Below are positions 17,501 to 24,507 of a stretch of DNA of 27,563 nucleotides, piece after piece. Every line of letters begins with the position of its first letter. The stretch's first letter is position 1. The stretch spans positions 1-27,563 of the forward strand of contig JBBIMW010000033.1 of assembly GCA_037444185.1 (NCBI GenBank), written 5' to 3'. The position numbers were made by a program, and so were the translations under genes. Under the pieces are notes generated by a model. That model was not told the origin of the DNA, did not search any database, and was given only the letters and a program-made list of their open reading frames with translations. The stretch is from JAILZP01 sp037444185 (lineage in GTDB: Bacteria > Bacillota > Desulfotomaculia > Desulfotomaculales > Desulfocucumaceae).

Positions 17501-17778
17501 TGCCCGCCCAGGCCGGGCACTATGCCGTCCGGCCTCTCCTGGCCGATAACCCGGGCTACGAACTCCTGGGTCAGGGGCTCGATATATATTCTGTCGGCCA
17601 TGTTGCTGTCGGTCATAATGGTGGCGGGATTGCTGTTTACCAGCACCACCTCCAGGCCCTCTTCCCGCAGTGCCCGGCAGGCCTGGGTGCCGGCGTAGTC
17701 GAATTCCGCGGCCTGGCCGATGATAATTGGTCCCGAACCGATAACCATTACCTTTTTCAGACTTTTATCCAGCGGCAT
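14569..17778 (-). CDS. carB: Carbamoyl phosphate synthetase, large subunit
   Basis: A 1069-residue synthetase subunit that makes carbamoyl phosphate from bicarbonate, two ATP and ammonia channelled from CarA. Two homologous ATP-grasp halves are visible, each opened by a GSGPIIIGQAAEFDYAG or GGGPIRIGQGIEFDYCS type motif. The C-terminal allosteric domain contains ICATGGTAEFLRKAGL. Length and motifs are complete. ATG 17778 has GGGAGG six bases upstream, located in the last codons of carA, which ends at 17781, so the two subunits are likely coupled. As it lies in the pyr operon with PyrR sites, it is probably the pyrimidine-controlled enzyme; an arginine-linked copy may exist elsewhere. Confidence 0.98.
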   Translation of the reverse strand: MPLDKSLKKVMVIGSGPIIIGQAAEFDYAGTQACRALREEGLEVVLVNSNPATIMTDSNMADRIYIEPLTQEFVARVIGQERPDGIVPGLGGQVGLNMAKKLSESGVLEQYGVRLLGTPLEAIRRAEDREGFKSTMKAIGEPVPESVVAGTLDEAVAFAGEIGFPLVVRPAYTLGGTGGGLAYNMEELAEITNRGLNASPIHQVLVERCLLGWKEMEIEVMRDNNDNCIVICSMENIDPMGIHTGDSIVVAPVQTLTDLEYQRIRTASLRIIRALGVAGGCNVQFATDPESLQYYVIEVNPRVSRSSALASKATGYPIAKVSAKIAVGLNLDEIKNTVTGKTYACFEPAIDYVVLKFPRWPFDKFTLANRRLGTQMKATGEVMAIDRTMEGALMKAVRSLEIGTPGLIMNGLESWADQDLDQAMRNADDRRMFVLAEAMRRGMLTEHIQKLTGIDRFFLDKIRNVVEMEKKISREGPEGLSPELLTEAKRMGCADSYLAQAAGTGEENVRAMRNKCGIKPVYKMVDTCAAEFESVTPYYYSCYDEENEALPTGKPKVAVLGGGPIRIGQGIEFDYCSVHSVWAIRDEGLEAIIVNNNPETVSTDFDTADRLYFEPLLAEDVLNVLENEKPEGVIVQFGGQTPINLAGKLHRSGVKILGTPVEDTDRAEDREKFDKLLAGLDIPRPPGKTAFSVEGALEIAKEIGFPVLVRPSYVLGGRAMEIVYNNEELLSYMATAVMVTPEHPVLVDKYLQGVELEVDAIADGETVLIPGIMRHVERAGVHSGDSIAVYPAQDLDKHVKDQIVDYTMKLAMALNVRGMINIQYVLHRGRVYVLEVNPRASRTVPYMSKITKIPMVSLATKVILGRKLKELGYEGGLYPESGMVGVKAPVFSFSKLLEVDVTLGPEMKSTGEVMGVDHSYPMALYKALVAAGYMVPSQGTVLATIADKDKEEALPLIRGLSDLGFNICATGGTAEFLRKAGLGVEKVNKIREGSPNIADLIRSRKINLVLSTLTKGKAPERDGFQIRRAAVEYGVPCLTSLDTAWAMLEVMTFIKEGDEFVLTPLQEYS

Positions 17779-17780
17779 GA

Positions 17781-18881
17781 TTAACCTCCCGATGATGAAA
17801 TCTGCTGTTTGTATCCGTCCATCATTTCCATGAACTGGTCAAACAGGTAATCCGATTCGGTGGGGCCCGGCGAGGCCTCTGGATGATACTGCACTGAAAA
17901 CATGGGCAGGTTTACATGCCTCATCCCCTCCACAGTCCGATCGTTCAAATTCCTGTGGGTAATTTCAAGACCGGCGCCGGCCATAGTCTCCTCGTCAACG
18001 GAAAAACCGTGGTTGTGGGAGGTGATGTAAACCTTGCCCGTGACCAGGTCCTTGACCGGGTGGTTGGCGCCCCGGTGGCCGAATTTCATCTTGTATGTTT
18101 TCGCTCCCATGGCCAGTGCCATTATCTGATGCCCAAGGCATATGCCGAAAATGGGCAGCCGCCCGGCCAGTTCCCTGACGGTCTCAACGGCGTAGGGCAC
18201 ATCCAGGGGATCCCCCGGCCCGTTGGACAAAAGCACCCCGTCCGGGTTTAAAGACAGTATTTCCACAGCCCCGGCGGCGGGGGGCAGAACATATATATCG
18301 CAGCCCCGGGCCTGCAGGTGGCGGATAATGTTTAGTTTCGACCCGAAATCCATCAGCGCCACCCGGCGTCCCTGACCTTCAATGCGGTATATCTCCCTGG
18401 TGGAAACTTCCGGCACCATCTGCTGCCCGGACAGATGCGGGCTGCTGCGGGCCTTTTCCACCAGAGCCCCGGGGTCCGTGGCTTCGGTGCTGATTATTCC
18501 CCTCATGGTGCCGTAGTTCCTGAGATGTTTAGTCAATGCCCTGGTGTCAACCCCGGAAATGCCCGGCACGCCCTCCCGGGCCAGAAAATCGGATATTTTG
18601 TAGCTGGCCCGCCAGTTACTGGGGCGATCGCACTCCTCCTTGACCACAAAACCCCGGACGTAGGATTTTTTAGCCTCGAAATCCTCCCTGTTGACTCCGT
18701 AATTGCCAATCAGGGGATAGGTCATCACCACTATCTGCCCGCAGTAGGAAGGGTCGGTGAGGATCTCCTGATAACCGGTCATGCCGGTGTTGAAAACCAC
18801 TTCGCCCCATCTCTCGCCCCTGGACCCGAAGGGCCTGCCCGCAAAATATGTGCCGTCTTCCAGGGCCAGTATCGCCTTCAA
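17781..18881 (-). CDS. carA: Carbamoyl phosphate synthetase, small (glutaminase) subunit
   Basis: A 366-residue subunit. The N-terminal domain is typical of CarA. The C-terminal class I glutamine amidotransferase has nucleophile Cys248 in GICLGHQ and the His333-Glu335 pair in QYHPEASPGP. It releases ammonia from glutamine for CarB. I chose TTG 18881 (MKAILALEDGTYFAG) because GGAGG lies eight bases upstream; a GTG at 18890 overlaps that site and cannot use it. An 88-base gap separates it from pyrC, with no hairpin I could identify. Confidence 0.97.
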   Translation of the reverse strand: MKAILALEDGTYFAGRPFGSRGERWGEVVFNTGMTGYQEILTDPSYCGQIVVMTYPLIGNYGVNREDFEAKKSYVRGFVVKEECDRPSNWRASYKISDFLAREGVPGISGVDTRALTKHLRNYGTMRGIISTEATDPGALVEKARSSPHLSGQQMVPEVSTREIYRIEGQGRRVALMDFGSKLNIIRHLQARGCDIYVLPPAAGAVEILSLNPDGVLLSNGPGDPLDVPYAVETVRELAGRLPIFGICLGHQIMALAMGAKTYKMKFGHRGANHPVKDLVTGKVYITSHNHGFSVDEETMAGAGLEITHRNLNDRTVEGMRHVNLPMFSVQYHPEASPGPTESDYLFDQFMEMMDGYKQQISSSGG

Positions 18882-18969
18882 AATACACACCTCCGGTTAT
18901 AAGCTCATGTATTCGCCCAGAATCCCTCAATGCGGCCAGAACCGCAAATAAGAATTTCCCCCCGGGGAA

Positions 18970-20244
18970 TTACCTCCGGCAAACCACCTTACCCCCCACC
19001 ACGGTGGCCACCGGCAACCCCTTGAGCAACCGCCCGGTGAAGGGGGTGTTTCTGCCTTTGCTGGAAAAATTGCCCGGGTCCACCCTTTCTTCCAGCCAGG
19101 GGTCGATCACCGTTATGTCGGCCACCGCCCCCGGGGCCAGCGGCCCTGATTTAAGCCCCAATATTTCAGCCGGAGTGACCGTCATCATGGCCACGGCCCG
19201 GGCGGGGCCGATTACTCCGCCGTGCACCAGTTCCGTCCACACCAGGCCAACGGCGGTCTCCAGTCCCACCATGCCGAAGGGCGCCAGATCGTACTCCACA
19301 TCCTTCTCCTCCGCCGTATGGGGGGCATGATCAGTGGCAATCACATCAATGGTTCCGTCGGCTATGGCCTCCTTTATGGCGGCCACGTCAGCCTTACCCC
19401 TGAGAGGCGGGTTGACTTTGGCGGAGGTATCGTACCCCTCCACCGCCTCATCGGTCAGGGTGAAGTGGTGCGGGGCGACCTCGGCGGTGACCGGGACCCC
19501 CCGGCCCTTGGCCTCCCTGATCAGCCTCACCGAGCCGGCCGTGCTGACGTGGGCTATGTGCAGCCGGCAGCCGGCCAGTTCGGCCAGTATAATGTCCCTG
19601 GCCACCATGACCTCCTCGGCGGCGGTCGGTATTCCTTTAAGACCCAACCTGGTGGAGGTGAACCCGTCATTCATCACTCCCCCGGCGGACAGCTCCGGGT
19701 CCTCACAATGAGAGATCACCGCAGCCCCCAGCATGCCGGCGTACTGCATGGCCCTCAACATCACTGCGGAACTGGCCACCGGCCTGCCGTCGTCTGAAAA
19801 GGCCACCGCCCCGGCATCCTTCATGTCAGCCATTTCAGACAACTCCCGGCCCGCGCTGCCCCTGGTGACGGCGCCCACCGGGTAAACCCGGACCGGACCG
19901 GCCTCCCGGGCCCTTTCCAGTATATACCTAATCAACGCCCGGTTGTCGACCACCGGATCGGTATTGGGCATGCAGGCCAGGGCGGTGAACCCCCCCCGGG
20001 CCGCCGCCAGGCAGCCGGTTTGCACCGTCTCTTTGGCCTCGTACCCCGGCTCCCGCAGATGAACATGCATGTCCAAAAGTCCCGGGGCCACAATTTTTCC
20101 CCCGGCATCCAGCACCTCGGCGCCGGATGCCTGGATCGCCCTCCCCGTCTTCACAATAACACCGTTTTCTATTAACAAGTCGTACTCGGCCGTGGTCCCC
20201 GCCAGAGGGTCCACCACCATGCCATTTCTAATCAGCAGCCTCAC
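18970..20244 (-). CDS. pyrC: Dihydroorotase
   Basis: A 424-residue class I dihydroorotase with zinc ligands in DMHVHLREPGYE, HCEDPEL, HIAHVST and ATDHAPHT. It cyclises carbamoyl aspartate to dihydroorotate. GTG 20244 (MRLLIRNGMVVDP) has GGGAGG eight bases upstream; GTG 20253 overlaps that site and is unlikely. The gene start overlaps the pyrB end by 17 bases, so the two are coupled, and in other bacteria the two enzymes can associate. Confidence 0.97.
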   Translation of the reverse strand: MRLLIRNGMVVDPLAGTTAEYDLLIENGVIVKTGRAIQASGAEVLDAGGKIVAPGLLDMHVHLREPGYEAKETVQTGCLAAARGGFTALACMPNTDPVVDNRALIRYILERAREAGPVRVYPVGAVTRGSAGRELSEMADMKDAGAVAFSDDGRPVASSAVMLRAMQYAGMLGAAVISHCEDPELSAGGVMNDGFTSTRLGLKGIPTAAEEVMVARDIILAELAGCRLHIAHVSTAGSVRLIREAKGRGVPVTAEVAPHHFTLTDEAVEGYDTSAKVNPPLRGKADVAAIKEAIADGTIDVIATDHAPHTAEEKDVEYDLAPFGMVGLETAVGLVWTELVHGGVIGPARAVAMMTVTPAEILGLKSGPLAPGAVADITVIDPWLEERVDPGNFSSKGRNTPFTGRLLKGLPVATVVGGKVVCRR

Positions 20245-21166
20245 CGGGCCCACCTCCCGCCAGCAAGTACAGTAATGCCATCCTCACGGCCACGCCGTTG
20301 GTCACCTGTTCGTTGATCACCGACTGAACACCGCCGGCCACATCCTGCATAATCTCAACACCCCGGTTCATCGGGCCGGGATGCATCACCAGCGCATCTT
20401 TTGCCGCCAGGGCCAGTCTCTCCCGGTTCAGACCGTAAAGTCTGGCATATTCCCCGGTTCCCGGAAACAGCCCCTGCTGCTGCCTTTCCAGCTGGAGCCT
20501 GAGCATCATCACCACGTCGGTGCCCTCCAGCGCCTCCTCCACCCTGGTGAACCGCCCGGCGCCGGTTTTCTCTATATCCGCCGGCATCATCGTGGCCGGC
20601 CCACACACCCGCACCGAAGCTCCCATGGCGGTAAACCCCCATATGTTCGAACGGGCCACCCGGCTGTGCAGTATGTCCCCCACGATGGTCACCTTAAGGC
20701 CCCTGATGCCGCCCTTCTTTTCCATTACCGTAAACAGATCCAGCAGCGCCTGGGTCGGGTGCTCGTGAAACCCGTCGCCGGCGTTGATCACCGCCGGCTT
20801 TACCGACCCGGCCAGCAGGTGCGGCGCCCCGGCCATGGGATGGCGCAGCACCACCACATCCGCCCCCAGGGCGGCTATGGTGGCGGCGGTGTCCTTCAGG
20901 CTCTCACCCTTGACCACGCTGCTGGCGGAGGAGGAGATATTGACAGCGTCGGCGCTTAAGTATTTGGCCGCCAGCTCGAAGGACGTCCTGGTGCGGGTGC
21001 TGGGCTCGTAGAACAGATTGACCACGGTTTTGCCCCTCAGGGTGGGCACCTTTTTAACTTGCCTGCCCATGACCTCCTTCATGGAGGCCGCCAAATCCAA
21101 TACCGGGGTTATTTCCTTCTCCCCTGCGCCCTCCAGCCCCAGCAAGTCTTTTTTCATCCCCGCCAC
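20228..21166 (-). CDS. pyrB: Aspartate carbamoyltransferase, catalytic subunit
   Basis: A 312-residue enzyme that joins carbamoyl phosphate and aspartate. The carbamoyl-phosphate loop FYEPSTRTRTSFE, then RHPMAGAP and HPTQALLD, are intact. No pyrI regulatory subunit is present, as is usual when PyrR controls expression. GTG 21166 (MAGMKKDLLGLEG) has GGGGTG five bases upstream; ATG 21157 is the alternative. The frame is open up to 21238 but that part is the transcribed leader. The second PyrR attenuator lies directly upstream. Confidence 0.97.
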   Translation of the reverse strand: MAGMKKDLLGLEGAGEKEITPVLDLAASMKEVMGRQVKKVPTLRGKTVVNLFYEPSTRTRTSFELAAKYLSADAVNISSSASSVVKGESLKDTAATIAALGADVVVLRHPMAGAPHLLAGSVKPAVINAGDGFHEHPTQALLDLFTVMEKKGGIRGLKVTIVGDILHSRVARSNIWGFTAMGASVRVCGPATMMPADIEKTGAGRFTRVEEALEGTDVVMMLRLQLERQQQGLFPGTGEYARLYGLNRERLALAAKDALVMHPGPMNRGVEIMQDVAGGVQSVINEQVTNGVAVRMALLYLLAGGGPGEAAD

Positions 21167-21270
21167 AAAATCACCCCGCCAGTTCCTGAAGTATAAATCA
21201 GAATTCAGATCCCTGCGGCGCCGGCACGGCGCCAGCAAGGATTCGACAGAATAAAACTGTCAGTATTTAG

Positions 21271-21317
21271 CAATAAAAATGCCCCGCCCGGAAGGTCACT
21301 TTGCCCCCCGGTGAGGC
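21271..21317 (-). terminator. PyrR-controlled attenuator terminator before pyrB
   Basis: On the minus strand GCCTCACCGG (21317-21308) can pair with CCGGGCGGGGC (21291-21281), with one mismatch, one bulge and one G-U pair. ATTTTTATTG follows. The left arm also belongs to the 14-base element (21308-21321) that pairs perfectly with the upstream PyrR loop region, so terminator and antiterminator exclude each other. Confidence 0.75.
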
Positions 21318-21347
21318 CGGCTGTCGGAAGCACCGTCTGAACCACTC

Positions 21348-21366
21348 CCTTGCCGGCCTCACCGGA
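21348..21366 (-). promoter_or_regulatory. PyrR-binding loop, attenuator 2 (between pyrR and pyrB)
   Basis: The minus strand reads TCCGGTGAGGCCGGCAAGG, which fits the PyrR recognition pattern UCCNGNGAGGYUNGNAAGG known from Bacillus at all but one position. The segment 21352-21365 is perfectly complementary over 14 bases to 21308-21321, which gives the antiterminator helix. When UMP is high, PyrR bound here should free the terminator at 21271-21317 and reduce expression of pyrB and the genes after it. Confidence 0.88.
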
Positions 21367-21391
21367 CCGTCCTTAAAGGATGGCGCAGGGG

Positions 21392-21943
21392 TCATTCAAT
21401 CTTTTCCACCTCTGCAATAATCACCTTTTCGTCATCGTCGGTCTCGTCCAGTAGCACCGCCACATCTTCCTTCCTTGACGTGGGCACATTTTTACCAACA
21501 TAATCTGCCCTGATGGGCAGCTCTCTGTGTCCCCGGTCCACCAGCACCGCCAGTTGGATCAGCTTCGGCCGCCCCAGATCTATCACCGCATCCAACGCCG
21601 CCCGGATGGTCCTGCCGGTGAAAATCACATCGTCCACCAGCACGATGGTTTTTCCCTCCACCGTGAAAGGCACCTCGGTCCGCCGTACCAAAAGCTGCTG
21701 TGAAAGTGTTTTCAGGTCGTCCCGGTAAAGGGTGATGTCCAGCATTCCCACAGGCACTTCCCTGCCCTCGATTTGCAATATCTTTTCCGAAAGCCTCCTG
21801 GCCAGGGGCACCCCCCTGCTGCGAATGCCGATCAAAGCCAGATTTTCGGTGCCCTTGTTACGCTCGATAATCTCATGGGCTATCCTGGTAAGGGCCCGGC
21901 GTATGCCCTCCCTGTCCAGTATCACCGCCTTCTGTCTGAACAC
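21392..21943 (-). CDS. pyrR: PyrR bifunctional RNA-binding attenuation protein / uracil phosphoribosyltransferase
   Basis: A 183-residue protein close to B. subtilis PyrR (181 residues). KAVILDREGIRRALTRIAHE, TLYRDDL, VDDVIFTGRTIRAALDA (the PRPP loop) and LVDRGHRELPIRADYVGKN are all present. It senses UMP and binds pyr mRNA, and it is a weak uracil phosphoribosyltransferase. Start: GTG 21943 matches the family length. TTG 21964 has the stronger GGAGGG site but would add a peculiar FGWWWFVF stretch. The open frame further upstream, to 22018, covers the attenuator terminator and is not coding. It is the first gene of the operon and likely controls itself. Confidence 0.96.
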   Translation of the reverse strand: MFRQKAVILDREGIRRALTRIAHEIIERNKGTENLALIGIRSRGVPLARRLSEKILQIEGREVPVGMLDITLYRDDLKTLSQQLLVRRTEVPFTVEGKTIVLVDDVIFTGRTIRAALDAVIDLGRPKLIQLAVLVDRGHRELPIRADYVGKNVPTSRKEDVAVLLDETDDDEKVIIAEVEKIE

Positions 21944-21993
21944 GAACCACCACCACCCGAACAAATTCACCCTCCGGCGAATGGAATCCAGCA

Positions 21994-22024
21994 CCAAAAA
22001 GCCTGGCTGCGCCGGCATCAGGCA
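21994..22024 (-). terminator. PyrR-controlled attenuator terminator before pyrR
   Basis: On the minus strand GCCTG, a middle part with TGC/GCA pairing, and CAGGC form a hairpin followed by TTTTT (21996-22000). Its inner TGCCGGC (22011-22017) is complementary to GCCGGCA in the PyrR loop (22062-22068), the expected antiterminator pairing. It sits between the pyr promoter and pyrR. Confidence 0.8.
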
Positions 22025-22058
22025 CAGTCAGGCCAATCACAGACATTGCCCTATTACA

Positions 22059-22076
22059 CCTTGCCGGCCTCACGGA
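22059..22076 (-). promoter_or_regulatory. PyrR-binding loop, attenuator 1 (pyr leader)
   Basis: The minus strand reads TCCGTGAGGCCGGCAAGG, the same core as the second site with one base fewer. It lies about 30 bases after the predicted transcription start and upstream of the terminator at 21994-22024. PyrR bound here would block antiterminator formation and lower transcription of the whole operon. Confidence 0.85.
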
Positions 22077-22111
22077 GCCGCTTTTAAAGGTCACTGTCAC
22101 TCATTTATAAT

Positions 22112-22141
22112 AGATTACCAGAAATGTAAGCCCGGTGTCAA
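22112..22141 (-). promoter_or_regulatory. pyr operon promoter (sigma-A type)
   Basis: The minus strand has a perfect TTGACA (22141-22136), an 18-base spacer, and TAATCT (22117-22112) preceded by TGG, an extended -10 feature. Transcription would start near 22105 and give a leader of about 150 bases containing attenuator 1. It is the best promoter match I saw in the window. Confidence 0.7.
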
Positions 22142-22153
22142 CAGCTTGCCCGG

Positions 22154-22171
22154 ATAATTGTCTACAATTGT
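22154..22171. repeat. AATTGTC direct repeat upstream of the pyr promoter
   Basis: AATTGTC occurs twice on the plus strand, three bases apart (AATTGTCTACAATTGTC), next to the palindrome ACAATTGT. The pair lies about 13 bases upstream of the pyr -35 box and just after the yqhV stop. It could be an operator or upstream element; no regulator can be named. Confidence 0.35.
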
Positions 22172-22173
22172 CG

Positions 22174-22470
22174 TCAGAGCTTGTTGATGCCGATAAAGAT
22201 CAGAGCCACTCCCATTACCACGGAGACCATGCCTGGAAGCGACATTTTTCCCGCCAGCCCTACCAGCCCCAGGGAGGTCACACTGATCATCACCAAAGGC
22301 CCCACCAGCGCCAGCAGGGAGTTTATCTTAAAGGCCGTCTCCACATTGTTGTAGTGAAGCATGAGCAGCGCGGCGGTGAATTCCACCGACGAAGAAAGAA
22401 ATCTCAGCGCCGCCATACCCAGAACAACTTTTTCAAAAACACAGAACAATGCCACCATCTCCCCGGACAT
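22174..22470 (-). CDS. yqhV: YqhV-family (DUF2619) small membrane protein
   Basis: A 98-residue protein with three hydrophobic segments, matching B. subtilis YqhV in FEKVVLGMAALRFLSSSVE, AALLMLHYNNVETAFKIN and the closing VMGVALIFIGINK. Function unknown. In Bacillus the gene lies next to the spoIIIA sporulation operon, but here no such genes are near. ATG 22470 (MSGEMVALFCVFEK) is my choice; ATG 22458 and 22512 are possible and none has a strong ribosome binding site. The open frame to 22791 is the shadow of the divergent transporter gene. It ends just before the pyr promoter on the same strand. Confidence 0.8.
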   Translation of the reverse strand: MSGEMVALFCVFEKVVLGMAALRFLSSSVEFTAALLMLHYNNVETAFKINSLLALVGPLVMISVTSLGLVGLAGKMSLPGMVSVVMGVALIFIGINKL

Positions 22471-22585
22471 GCCTATAAAATTTTTTATGCCGCCCAGCTT
22501 CAGGAAATGCATACCAGTATGATTTAACAGGCAAAATATCGCAGGTGGACAATTGCCGTATACGGAACGGAATGGAAGTGAAGCC

Positions 22586-23917
22586 ATGCAGGGGAAAAGT
22601 GGGAATGAATTCATGCAGAAAAGAAAAGGAGCGGCGGTGCTGGCGGCGCTGAGCGGAGTGCCCTTCATCATGGTGCTGGGAAATTCCATGATTATTCCGG
22701 TACTGCCCGACATTAAGGCGGGCCTTGACCTCAGCGACTTTGAAACGGGCCTGATTATAACTCTTTTTTCAGTACCGGCCGGTCTGATCATTCCTCTGGC
22801 CGGTTTTTTATCCGACCGTTTCGGCAGAAAGGTTGTAATTGTCCCGTCCCTGATCGTCTACGGACTGGGAGGAGTGGCGGCCGGCCTGGCCGGAATGTAC
22901 ATGGGCAAGGCCGCCTACGCGGCCATACTGGGGGGTCGCATATTGCAGGGCATTGGCGCCGCCGGGACCGCCCCCATAGCCATGGCCCTTTGCGGGGATT
23001 TGTTCACCGGCAAGGAAAGAAGCAAATCCCTGGGCATCATCGAGGCCGCCAACGGATTGGGAAAGGTTGTAAGCCCGGTTCTGGGATCCCTCGTCGGCCT
23101 CATCGCATGGTACGCCACATTTCTGTTTTTTCCCGCAGTGGTCGTCCCCATTATACTGGCTTTATGGCTTTTGGTCAGGGAGCCCGGGTCCAACCGCTCC
23201 AGGCAGGATGTGAAACAGTACCTTCAGTCCATCAGGCAGATATTTGAAAAAAAAATGGCCATGCTGCTGACTTCTTTTTTGGCCGGCATGTCCGTACTGC
23301 TCATACTTTTCGGAGTTCTCTTCTTCCTCTCGGAATACCTTGAAAGCAGGTATAACCTGAAGGGCGTGACAAAGGGCCTGGCCCTGGCCATTCCCGTTAT
23401 TTTCATGAGCGCCGCCTCTTTTGCCACCGGCACGCTGATCAAGAAAAGGCTCAAGCTGATGAAATGGTCAGTCTCGGCCGGCCTGGCCCTCATCGCGGTT
23501 TCCCTGGCCGCCATGGGAATATTTGATCGCAGCACACTGCTTTTTTTTACCGCCGTTTCCGCGGCCGGGGTGGGCACGGGGCTGACCCTTCCCTGCCTGA
23601 ACACCATTATCATCAGCTCATGCCAGGCCCAGAAGAGGGGGCTGATAACCTCCCTTTACGGCAGCGTACGCTTCTTCGGTGTGGCCCTGGGACCTCCGGT
23701 TTTCGGGCTGCTGATGGGCCATGACCGGTCCGTCATGTTCTGGTCCGCCGCCACCCTGGCCGGGATGGCTTTCCTGCTGGCGACACTGCTGATCAGTGTC
23801 CGGGACATGGAAGATCCCGCCACTCCCAAAGCACCTGCATTTGTATACAGCCCGGCCAGGAAACCGGACACCGCCGGTGATTCTGCGAAAGAGGGAAACC
23901 GTGAAAAAAACGGCTGA
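22586..23917 (+). CDS. Major facilitator superfamily transporter (DHA1/multidrug efflux type)
   Basis: A 443-residue membrane protein with about 12 hydrophobic helices. The MFS motif A is clear after helix 2 (GFLSDRFGRKVV), and GRILQGIGAAGTAPIAMAL in helix 4 is typical of drug:proton antiporters. NSMIIPVLPDIKAGLDLSD at the N-terminus is also a usual opening of DHA1 members. The substrate cannot be told. ATG 22586 has GGAAG seven bases upstream; TTG 22553 with AGGTGG and ATG 22613 are alternatives. It is a single gene, divergent from yqhV, and ends seven bases from the permease stub on the other strand. Confidence 0.88.
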   Translation: MQGKSGNEFMQKRKGAAVLAALSGVPFIMVLGNSMIIPVLPDIKAGLDLSDFETGLIITLFSVPAGLIIPLAGFLSDRFGRKVVIVPSLIVYGLGGVAAGLAGMYMGKAAYAAILGGRILQGIGAAGTAPIAMALCGDLFTGKERSKSLGIIEAANGLGKVVSPVLGSLVGLIAWYATFLFFPAVVVPIILALWLLVREPGSNRSRQDVKQYLQSIRQIFEKKMAMLLTSFLAGMSVLLILFGVLFFLSEYLESRYNLKGVTKGLALAIPVIFMSAASFATGTLIKKRLKLMKWSVSAGLALIAVSLAAMGIFDRSTLLFFTAVSAAGVGTGLTLPCLNTIIISSCQAQKRGLITSLYGSVRFFGVALGPPVFGLLMGHDRSVMFWSAATLAGMAFLLATLLISVRDMEDPATPKAPAFVYSPARKPDTAGDSAKEGNREKNG

Positions 23918-23924
23918 CCTTTCC

Positions 23925-24488
23925 TCACTCGGACCTCAGCGCTTCGATGGGATCAAGACCGGCGGCCTTCCTGGCCGGATAATATCCAAAAAAAATCCCC
24001 ACTGTTACTGAAAACCCCACCGCCAGCAACACCGACACCGAGGTAACCGTGGTTGGCCAGCCCGCCGCCCACGAAACCAGGTGCGAACCCAACAATCCCA
24101 CAGCAATTCCAATCAGTCCACCCATCAGGCTCAAAACTGCGGCCTCAACCAGAAACTGCGCCAGTATAGCCCTTTCTGTGGCCCCAACCGCCATGCGGAT
24201 ACCTATTTCCCTGGTCCTCTCGGTAACCGACACCAACATTATGTTCATGATACCGATCCCGCCCACCAGCAAAGACACGCCTGCCACGCTGGCCAGCAGC
24301 AAAGTCATGACTCCGGCGGTGTCCTCAACAGTGGCCTGCACCATAGCCAGGTTGCGGATGGAAAAATCATTGTTTCCCGTCGGTGGAATGCGATGCCTCT
24401 CCCTAAGCAGGCTGGTTATTGCGTCCTGTAGAAAGGCCATGCTTTCTGCATTGCTGGCCTGTACATTACCCGGGGCTAATTCAGCCAT
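23925..24488 (-). pseudogene. Truncated MacB-type ABC transporter permease (C-terminal FtsX domain only)
   Basis: The 187 residues match the last half of MacB-family permeases: SLLRERHRI, NDFSIRNLAM, then the FtsX domain with VGGIGIMNIMLVSVTERTREIGIRMAVGA and the closing ARKAAGLDPIEALRSE. Three membrane helices remain. The first helix and most of the extracytoplasmic domain, about 200 residues, are missing. No ATPase or membrane fusion gene is present. The ATG at 24488 has a strong AAGGAGG, so the fragment may still be translated. It starts 19 bases after the kinase stop. A deletion that joined the front of a lost gene to the permease tail would explain this. A working half-permease is less likely. 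Confidence 0.75.
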
Positions 24489-24507
24489 CGACTTAACCTC
24501 CTTCCCT

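Noticed and set aside
21944..22018. N-terminal extension of PyrR
   Set aside because: This stretch includes part of the attenuator terminator and would give residues unlike any PyrR. The start at 21943 or 21964 fits better.
22471..22791. Upstream extension of yqhV
   Set aside because: It is opposite the start of the transporter gene, has no similarity to YqhV, and the family is only about 93 residues long.
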